Of a DNA stretch of 59,551 nucleotides, positions 54,055-59,551 are shown piece after piece. Position 1 is the stretch's first letter, and each line of letters begins with the position of its first letter. The translations under genes were made by a program, and so were the position numbers. Origin of the DNA: Rhodosalinus sediminis (GTDB lineage Bacteria; Pseudomonadota; Alphaproteobacteria; Rhodobacterales; Rhodobacteraceae); contig NZ_QOHR01000018.1 in NCBI RefSeq assembly GCF_003385555.1, positions 1-59,551 on the forward strand, read 5' to 3'. The notes beneath the pieces were generated by a model. That model was not told the DNA's origin. It was given only the letters and a program-made list of their open reading frames with translations, and did no database searches.

Positions 54055-54942
54055 TCACTCCACGTTCTGCACCTGCTCGCGCATCCGGTCCACCGCGGCC
54101 TTCATCTCGAGGCCGATCCGCGTGAGCGCGGTGTCGCCGGATTTGGAACAGAGGGTGTTCGCTTCACGGGTGAATTCCTGCGTCAGGAAGTCGAGCCGCC
54201 GGCCGACCGCGCCGCCCTCGTCCAGAAGCGCGCGCGCCTGCGCCACATGCGCGGCGAGCCGGTCGAGCTCCTCAGCGACGTCGGCCTTCACCGCGATCAG
54301 CGCGAGCTCCTGCGCGAGCCGGGCCGCGTCCACCTCGACCGCCGCGCGCACGCGGTCGAGCGCGGCGCGCAGCGCCTCCGCCGCGGCGGCCTCGCGGTCG
54401 CCGGCGGCCGCCGCGGCCGCACCCGTCAGCCGCTCGATCGTGTCGATCTCGCGCCGGAGCGCCGGGGCGAGCGCCCGGCCCTCGGCCTCCCGGCTCTCGA
54501 GGAAGGCGGCGAGCACCGGCTCGAAATCGGCGAGAAGCGCCGCGCGGAGCGCCTCCGGCACCGCCTCGGCGGCCGCGTCGGACAGCACGCCGCCCATCGA
54601 AAGGAGATCCGTCGCCCGCACCGGCGCGAGCGCCACGCCGGCCACCGCCGCGCGCGCCTCGACCTCGGCCACCGCGCCGAGCGCGGCGTCGAGCCGGGTC
54701 GCGTCGATCGCCGGCCCGGCGGCCGCGCCGTCCGGCACGAGGCGCAGCGAGAGCGTCACGCTCCCCCGCGCGAGGGCCGCGCCGAGCCGCGCGCGCAGCG
54801 CCGCCTCGAGGCCGGGCACGCCCTCGGGCAGCCGCATCCGCAGGTCGAGCCCGCGCGCGTTCACGGCGCGCAGCTCCCAGCTCCACCCGTGGCCCTCAGC
54901 GGCCCCGCGCCCCGTGGCGATCCCCGTCATGGAGCGGATCAC
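54055..54942 (-). CDS. yicC: YicC family protein
   Basis: A 295-residue protein with the family N-terminus [11 protein letters not shown], then [22 protein letters not shown] and the C-terminal [34 protein letters not shown], the most conserved YicC (YloC) segment. E. coli YicC is an endoribonuclease linked to sRNA RyhB turnover. The start is probably GTG 54942 (VIRSMTG), preceded by GGAGGAGA; ATG 54930 is an alternative. It is first in a three-gene operon with gmk, a common gene pairing in bacteria. Confidence 0.93.
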   Translation of the reverse strand: MIRSMTGIATGRGAAEGHGWSWELRAVNARGLDLRMRLPEGVPGLEAALRARLGAALARGSVTLSLRLVPDGAAAGPAIDATRLDAALGAVAEVEARAAVAGVALAPVRATDLLSMGGVLSDAAAEAVPEALRAALLADFEPVLAAFLESREAEGRALAPALRREIDTIERLTGAAAAAAGDREAAAAEALRAALDRVRAAVEVDAARLAQELALIAVKADVAEELDRLAAHVAQARALLDEGGAVGRRLDFLTQEFTREANTLCSKSGDTALTRIGLEMKAAVDRMREQVQNVE

Positions 54943-55057
54943 GCGCTCTCCTCCCCCGGTCTCGGCCGCGTCAGCTACGCCAACGGAGGCGGCCGGGGCA
55001 ACCCCGGTTAACCAGAGCTTCCGATTTCCGCTCCAATTTCCCGAAAACCGTGCGAAG

Positions 55058-55073
55058 TTAAGGTTCGGGTAAC
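55058..55073. promoter_or_regulatory. CtrA-like site upstream of the PAS_5 gene
   Basis: TTAA-N7-GTAAC (55058-55073), one base off the CtrA consensus TTAA-N7-TTAAC. The palindrome GGTTAACC lies nearby at 55007-55014. Both lie in the yicC/PAS-gene divergent region, so CtrA control is possible but unproven. Confidence 0.3.
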
Positions 55074-55206
55074 CGAACTGAACATAGGCTTGCCACGCGG
55101 GCGCGGCGGCGCGCCGGAGGGACAGGATCGAGAGCGTGCGCCACCGGACGCCCGCGGGCCGGCCCGCGGAGCGCCAGGCGCGTCCATCGCGAGCAGGGTG
55201 ATCGAC

Positions 55207-55836
55207 ATGGCGGATTTCACGGCGGCGCGCCGCTTCCGCGCCGGGGGACTGGTGGAAAGCTACTGGGAGGCGCTGCGCGCCGGCCGCCCCGCCCCCGCGC
55301 GCGCCGAACTCGACCCGCGCGGCATGGAGGAGGCGCTCGAATACGCCTTCTTGCTCGAGCGCGACGCGCCCCGCACGAGCCGCCTCCGGATCGCGGGGCG
55401 CCATCTCTGCGACCTCGCCGGCGACGAAATGCGCGGCGCGCCGCTCTCGCTGCTCTTTCGCCTCGAAAGCCGGGCGGCGCTCGGCGCGGCCCTCGCCGGG
55501 ACATGCGACGGCCCGGCGGTGGCGACGGCGACGCTCGCGGCGGCGGCGAGCTTCGAGCGCCCCGCGCTGGAGGGGCGGCTCCTGCTGCTGCCGCTCGCCG
55601 ACGCGGCGGGCTGCCTGACCCGGGTCCTCGGCTGCCTCGAGACGATTGGGCCGCTCGGCCGCGCGCCGCGCCAGCTGTCGATCGCGGAGGTCCGCACGCG
55701 CCCGATCCGCACCAGCGCCGGGGCGGCACAGGCCGTCCCGGCGCCCGGCTTCGCGGAGCCCGGGCAACCCTTCGCGGGGCCCGGCCCCGGCCGGCGGCCC
55801 CACCTCCGCCTCGTGAAATCGGGGGACGACGGGTGA
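55207..55836 (+). CDS. PAS domain-containing protein (PAS_5 type)
   Basis: A 209-residue protein fitting the PAS_5 (PF07310) family of alphaproteobacteria: ESYWEALRAGRPAPARAELDPRGMEEALEYAFLLERD, then RLRIAGRHLCDLAGDEMRGAPLSLLF and LLLLPLADAAGCLTRVLGCLE. The C-terminus (Pro/Gly-rich, ending RPHLRLVKS) is typical of the group. It has no output domain, so its role is unknown; relatives may sense small signals. ATG 55207 follows GGGTGATCGAC; a GTG at 55198 is possible. Divergent from yicC. Confidence 0.85.
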   Translation: MADFTAARRFRAGGLVESYWEALRAGRPAPARAELDPRGMEEALEYAFLLERDAPRTSRLRIAGRHLCDLAGDEMRGAPLSLLFRLESRAALGAALAGTCDGPAVATATLAAAASFERPALEGRLLLLPLADAAGCLTRVLGCLETIGPLGRAPRQLSIAEVRTRPIRTSAGAAQAVPAPGFAEPGQPFAGPGPGRRPHLRLVKSGDDG

Positions 55837-55888
55837 CGCCGGGCGCAAGGGCCTTGCAAGGCCCTTGCGCGCCCACCGCCGCCGTCGC

Positions 55889-57256
55889 TCAGACGGCCTG
55901 ACGCTGCGCCGGGTCGCGCCGTTGGGCGAGCTCTTCCGACACGAGGAAGGCGAGCTCGAGCGCCTGGCTCGCGTTGAGCCGCGGGTCGCAGGCGGTGTGA
56001 TAGCGCGAGTGCAGGTCGGCCTCGGTCACCGCGCGCACGCCGCCGGTGCATTCGGTCACGTCCTGCCCCGTCATCTCGAAGTGCACGCCGCCGGGGATCG
56101 TGCCCTCCGCCGCGTGGACGGCGAAGAACTCCCGCACCTCGCGCAGCACCGCGTCGAAGGGGCGGGTCTTGTAGCCGCTCTCGGACTTGACCGTGTTGCC
56201 GTGCATCGGATCGCAGACCCAGAGGACATCGGCGCCCTCCTCCTCGACGGCGCGGATGAGCTTCGGCAGGTGCTCGCCCGCCTTGCCGGCGCCGAAGCGC
56301 GCGATCAGCGTGAGCCGTCCCGCCTCGTTCCCGGGGTTGAGGGTGGCGATCAGGCGCTTCAGGTCGTCCACCTCCATGCTCGGCCCGCACTTGAGGCCGA
56401 TCGGGTTCATCACGCCGCGCGCGAACTCGACATGCGCGCCGTCGGGCTGGCGCGTGCGGTCGCCGATCCAGATCATGTGACCGGAGCCCGCGAGCCACTT
56501 GCCGGAGGTCGAATCCTGCCGGCAGAGCGCCTCCTCGTACTCCAGCAGAAGCGCCTCGTGGCTCGTGTAGAACTCCACGCTTTCGAGCGTGTGCGCCTGA
56601 TCGCCGGTGACGCCCGCGGCCTTGATGAAGTCGAGCGTGTCCGAGATGCGCGCCGCCATCGCGCGGTAGCGCGCGGCCTTCTCGCTTTCCGTGAAGCCGA
56701 GCGTCCACTGGTGCACCTGGTGGACGTCAGCGTAGCCGCCCGTCGAGAAGGCGCGCAAGAGGTTCAGCGTCGCCGCGGCCTGCGTGTAGGCCTGCAGCAT
56801 GCGGGTCGGATCGGGCGCGCGCGCCGCCTCGGTGAAGGCGAGGTCGTTGACGATGTCGCCGCGGTAGGCGGGGAGTTCCACGCCGTCCACCACCTCCACC
56901 GGGGAGGAGCGCGGCTTGGCGAACTGACCCGCCATGCGGCCGACCTTCACCACCGGGACCTTCGCGGCGTAGGTGAGCACGACCGCCATCTGCAGAAGCA
57001 CCTTGAAGGTGTCGCGGATGGTGTCGGCGCTGAACTGCTCGAAGCTCTCGGCGCAGTCGCCGCCCTGCAGGAGGAACGCCTCGCCCCGCGCCGCCTGGCC
57101 GAGCTGCGCCTTCAGCCGGCGCGCCTCGCCCGCGAAGACGAGCGGCGGATACTTGGCGAGCTGCGCCTCGGCGGCCGCGAGCGCGCCCGCGTCCGGCCAG
57201 TCCGGCATCTGCACCCGGGGCCTGTCGCGCCAGCCGGTTTTCACCCAGTCGCTCAT
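55889..57256 (-). CDS. 3-deoxy-7-phosphoheptulonate synthase, class II
   Basis: A 455-residue DAHP synthase of the plant-like class II, condensing phosphoenolpyruvate and erythrose 4-phosphate at the entry of the shikimate pathway. Motifs: [74 protein letters not shown] and DPMHGNT. The start at 57256 ([12 protein letters not shown]) was chosen because the upstream in-frame extension comes from a tandem repeat region. It precedes nothing closely linked to aromatic synthesis; lipA lies upstream. Confidence 0.96.
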   Translation of the reverse strand: MSDWVKTGWRDRPRVQMPDWPDAGALAAAEAQLAKYPPLVFAGEARRLKAQLGQAARGEAFLLQGGDCAESFEQFSADTIRDTFKVLLQMAVVLTYAAKVPVVKVGRMAGQFAKPRSSPVEVVDGVELPAYRGDIVNDLAFTEAARAPDPTRMLQAYTQAAATLNLLRAFSTGGYADVHQVHQWTLGFTESEKAARYRAMAARISDTLDFIKAAGVTGDQAHTLESVEFYTSHEALLLEYEEALCRQDSTSGKWLAGSGHMIWIGDRTRQPDGAHVEFARGVMNPIGLKCGPSMEVDDLKRLIATLNPGNEAGRLTLIARFGAGKAGEHLPKLIRAVEEEGADVLWVCDPMHGNTVKSESGYKTRPFDAVLREVREFFAVHAAEGTIPGGVHFEMTGQDVTECTGGVRAVTEADLHSRYHTACDPRLNASQALELAFLVSEELAQRRDPAQRQAV

Positions 57257-57282
57257 CGTCGTCCTCCCGCGGCTCGGGCCGC

Positions 57283-57336
57283 CGTCGTCTCGGGGCCTCG
57301 TCACCTCGGGCGCCCGTCATCTCGGGGCATCGTCAT
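57283..57336. repeat. 16-bp tandem repeats upstream of the DAHP synthase gene
   Basis: Three 16-bp units (57283-57298, 57299-57314, 57315-57330), each CGTC followed by a CTCGGG(G)C core, plus a partial fourth (CGTCAT). The copies differ at several positions. They sit 27 bp upstream of the start codon, in the leader or promoter. Confidence 0.7.
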
Positions 57337-57372
57337 ACAGCCGGACGCGCCCGGTTTCCAGCGCGGATTGGA

Positions 57373-57431
57373 CGGCGGGGCGCCGCTTTCGGCAGCCCCG
57401 GCGCAGGGGCGCGGCCCGCGGCGCCCCGCCG
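57373..57431 (-). terminator. Long inverted repeat between lipA and the DAHP synthase gene
   Basis: A perfect 14-bp inverted repeat (57373-57386 and 57418-57431) with a 31-nt loop that holds a smaller GCCCC/GGGGC hairpin. It begins 8 nt after the lipA stop, so it probably ends or stabilises the lipA message; no T-tract follows. Confidence 0.5.
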
Positions 57432-57438
57432 CGACGGC

Positions 57439-58398
57439 TCAAGCGCCAGCGAGCTTCTTCAGCCGGTTCTCGCGGAGGCGCTCGAAATCCTCGCCCGCGT
57501 GATAGCTCGAGCGCGTCAGCGGCGTCGCCGAGACCATGAGGAAGCCCTTGCCCCAGGCAGCCTTCTCGTAGGCGGCGAATTCCTCGGGCGTGACGTAGCG
57601 ATCGACGGCGTGGTGGCGCGACGTCGGTTGCAGATACTGCCCGATGGTCAGGAAATCCACGTCGGCCGAGCGCATGTCGTCCATGACCTGCAGCACCTGC
57701 TCGCGCGTCTCGCCGAGCCCGGCCATCAGCCCCGACTTGGTGAAGATCTCCGGGTCGAGCTCCTTCACCCGCTGGAGAAGGCGCAGCGAATGGAAGTAGC
57801 GCGCGCCCGGCCGCACCTCGGTGTAGAGGCCCGGCACCGTCTCGAGGTTGTGGTTGAAGACGTCCGGCTTCGCCGCCACGACCGTCTCGAGCGCCTCCGG
57901 CGGGCAGCGCAGGAAATCGGGCGTCAGGATCTCGATCGTTGTGCCCGGCGCGCGGTGACGGATGGCGCGGATGGTGCGCGCGAAATGCTCGGCGCCGCCG
58001 TCCTCGAGGTCGTCGCGGTCCACGCTGGTGATGACCACGTGGTTGAGGCCCAGCTTCTGCACCGCGTCGGCCACGCGCCCCGGCTCGAAGACGTCGAGCG
58101 CGTCGGGCCGGCCGGTGGCCACGTTGCAGAAGGTGCAGCCGCGGGTGCAGACCTCGCCCATGATCATCATGGTCGCGTGCCCCTGAGCCCAGCATTCGCC
58201 CACGTTGGGGCAGCCCGCCTCCTCGCAGACGGTGGTGAGCTTGTTCTCGCGCACCACGTCGCGGGTTTCCTTGTAGCCCTTGCTTGCCGGGGCCTTGACC
58301 CGGATCCAGTCGGGCTTGCGCAGCCGCGGCGTTTCGGGGCGGTGGGCTTTCTCCGGGTGGCGGAGGGCGGGGTCGCTGAGATCACGCATCTCGGGCAT
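57439..58398 (-). CDS. lipA: Lipoyl synthase
   Basis: A 319-residue radical-SAM enzyme that inserts two sulfurs into octanoyl groups to make lipoate. The auxiliary cluster cysteines are Cys58, Cys63 and Cys69 ([12 protein letters not shown]); the radical-SAM cluster is Cys84-X3-Cys88-X2-Cys91 (CTRGCTFC). [10 protein letters not shown] and the terminal [11 protein letters not shown] (serine ligand) are present. The start at 58398 follows AGGAGCG; a GTG 21 bp upstream is in frame but less likely. A 3'-side inverted repeat follows. LipB is not in the window. Confidence 0.97.
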   Translation of the reverse strand: MPEMRDLSDPALRHPEKAHRPETPRLRKPDWIRVKAPASKGYKETRDVVRENKLTTVCEEAGCPNVGECWAQGHATMMIMGEVCTRGCTFCNVATGRPDALDVFEPGRVADAVQKLGLNHVVITSVDRDDLEDGGAEHFARTIRAIRHRAPGTTIEILTPDFLRCPPEALETVVAAKPDVFNHNLETVPGLYTEVRPGARYFHSLRLLQRVKELDPEIFTKSGLMAGLGETREQVLQVMDDMRSADVDFLTIGQYLQPTSRHHAVDRYVTPEEFAAYEKAAWGKGFLMVSATPLTRSSYHAGEDFERLRENRLKKLAGA

Positions 58399-58480
58399 CG
58401 CTCCTGTGTGTCCGGCCACGATGTAGCATGCGGGAGGCGGGCCGTCACCCTCGCCCCGCGCATCCCCGCCTTGCGACGCC

Positions 58481-59482
58481 TCAGCCGATGAGCGGCCCGC
58501 CCGGCCCCAGCGTCGCGTCGTAATGGCGCTTGAGGCGCTGGAGCGCGATGCGCAGCACGATCTTGCCCGAGCGCGCGGACCATCCCATGCGCCGCTCGGC
58601 GCTCTCCAGCCCCTCGAGGTAGCAGCAGCACCGCAGCGCCACGTCGCCGAGACCCGGACCGAGCTCGGCGAGCGCCGCCTGCACGCGACGCCGCGCCGCG
58701 GCCGGGCCGCGCGCGGGCGCGTCGCCCTCCGCGGCCCCGGCCTCGGCCCCGGCGGTCAGGAAACGGTCCCAGTCCTGCGTCACCGCGGGGCCGAGCTGGG
58801 CGATCTCGAAATCCTCGCGCAGCCGCTCTCCCGCGCGCACGAGCGCCGGCGCGAGAAAGGGCCGCCCCTCCGCGTCGCGCCGCCGCGCGAGCGCCTGCAG
58901 GGGCGAGTCCGCCGGCCCGTAGCGCGGCGCGCGCGGCGCGGGCTCCGCGCCCTCGAACCGCGCCGGCGCCTCGGCGAAGCCCCCTCCCCCGGTGCCGAGC
59001 GCGGCGCGCCCCGCCCCAGTGATCGCGTATTGCGCCACGCGCCCGCCCTTGCGGCAGGCGATCCAGTCCTTGAGCGCCATCGCCTGTGCGAGCGCCGCGT
59101 CGAGCACCGCGGTGCGTTCGCGCGCACCCTCGGCGTCCTCGCGCACGACGACGGCCTTTTCCATCCCCTCGGCCACGGCGAGCACCGCGCCCGGCTCGCA
59201 GAGGCGGCGCAGCACCGCCTCGGCCTCCGGGTCGAGCCGCGCGGGAAGCCCCGCGCCGTCGTGCCCCACCAGCCGGCGCAGCGCCGCGTCCACCAGCGGA
59301 TCGTCGCGCCGCGCCTCGATCTTGCGGATCTGGCGCATCACGGTGGAGGCGTGACACCCCGCCCGCCGCGCGAGCTGCCGGATGGGCAGCCCCGCCTCGG
59401 TATGCTGTACGTAATGACGCGCCGCGGTCGGCACCCACTCGGGCAGCCCGGCGCCGCCCGCGCGCACCCCTTGCATCCCCAT
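58481..59482 (-). CDS. DUF6456 domain, helix-turn-helix protein
   Basis: A 333-residue protein. The N-terminal part (about 15-70) is a helix-turn-helix with [25 protein letters not shown]. The middle region contains a winged-helix-like patch ([24 protein letters not shown]). The C-terminal DUF6456 domain starts about residue 210 ([24 protein letters not shown]) and ends with [21 protein letters not shown]. This architecture is conserved in Rhodobacterales and is thought to be a DNA-binding regulator with unknown targets. GGGGAGGGG precedes ATG 59482. The gene upstream is outside the window. Confidence 0.85.
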   Translation of the reverse strand: MGMQGVRAGGAGLPEWVPTAARHYVQHTEAGLPIRQLARRAGCHASTVMRQIRKIEARRDDPLVDAALRRLVGHDGAGLPARLDPEAEAVLRRLCEPGAVLAVAEGMEKAVVVREDAEGARERTAVLDAALAQAMALKDWIACRKGGRVAQYAITGAGRAALGTGGGGFAEAPARFEGAEPAPRAPRYGPADSPLQALARRRDAEGRPFLAPALVRAGERLREDFEIAQLGPAVTQDWDRFLTAGAEAGAAEGDAPARGPAAARRRVQAALAELGPGLGDVALRCCCYLEGLESAERRMGWSARSGKIVLRIALQRLKRHYDATLGPGGPLIG

Positions 59483-59551
59483 GACCCCTCCCCTGGGCGC
59501 GCGCCACGCCGGGCGCGCCACGCATCCGCAGAGTTAAGGAACATCTGAAAA

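Noticed and set aside
59500-59551. AT-rich end of the window (GTTAAGGAACATC) as a promoter or CtrA site
   Set aside because: Only one half-site is present and the window ends, so nothing could be supported.

Overview
The window looks like chromosome from a strongly GC-rich alphaproteobacterium of the Rhodobacterales (Rhodobacter/Roseobacter relatives). The evidence is a B12-dependent class II ribonucleotide reductase (nrdJ), a phoR / pstS-C-A-B-phoU-phoB cluster with extended PstA and PstC permeases, a class II plant-type DAHP synthase, stress promoters of the GGAAC-N16/17-GTT type used by alphaproteobacterial EcfG sigma factors, and DUF6456, PAS_5 and YejA-like proteins. This placement is inferred from gene content, not from a marker-gene search. 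Nearly all of the window is ordinary chromosome: no phage, transposase, integrase or CRISPR array was found.

Layout. 1-8.7 kb: end of a divergent polysaccharide deacetylase gene, a degenerate repeat tract, then trpE, a PpiD-like foldase, an aminotransferase, gpt and fabI on the minus strand, and pdxH, a DUF192 protein and tRNA-Pro(UGG) on the plus strand. 8.9-12.9 kb: nrdJ behind two NrdR-box-like sites and before a strong terminator. 12.9-20.4 kb: the most distinctive region, an island in which every intergenic region carries EcfG-type promoters. They drive a formate/nitrite-type transporter (frameshifted), an AI-2E-type transporter (broken), ligD, two small tail-anchored proteins, a DUF883 / holin / DUF3618 operon and a two-anchor Ala/Arg/Glu-rich protein. 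20.5-30 kb: TrkA- and TrkH-type K+ uptake, a CaCA cation exchanger, a two-subunit molybdenum hydroxylase, YitT, icd and an MFS exporter. 30-41 kb: a small K+ channel / FrnE-like DsbA / acyl-CoA ligase operon, a broken CsbD-like gene with its own EcfG-type promoter, entericidin, a YejA-like binding protein, a probable new small RNA (about 35334-35410), 3-hydroxybutyrate dehydrogenase and patatin genes, a DUF502 protein, psuG, and rpsB-tsf. 41-51.5 kb: aroQ, an amine-oxidase-like FAD enzyme and the full phosphate regulon with a clear Pho box. 51.6-59.5 kb: a Cys/Met-metabolism PLP enzyme, gamma carbonic anhydrase, gmk, yicC, a PAS_5 protein, DAHP synthase, lipA and a DUF6456 regulator-like protein.

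How it fits together. The stress island groups envelope-anchored proteins, channels and a non-homologous end-joining ligase, which suggests a general-stress (desiccation, osmotic or oxidative) programme; a CsbD-like gene 13 kb away has the same promoter type. The Pho cluster is a complete sensing and uptake unit. trpE, aroQ and the DAHP synthase are scattered aromatic pathway genes.

Most notable signals: the EcfG-type island with overlapping face-to-face promoters; the sRNA candidate with its own promoter and terminator; a 75-bp structured intergenic repeat found twice at 69/75 identity plus one diverged copy, always in the same orientation to transcription; and three genes broken in the same direction, as if one base were missing from each, which may be sequence errors or real decay.
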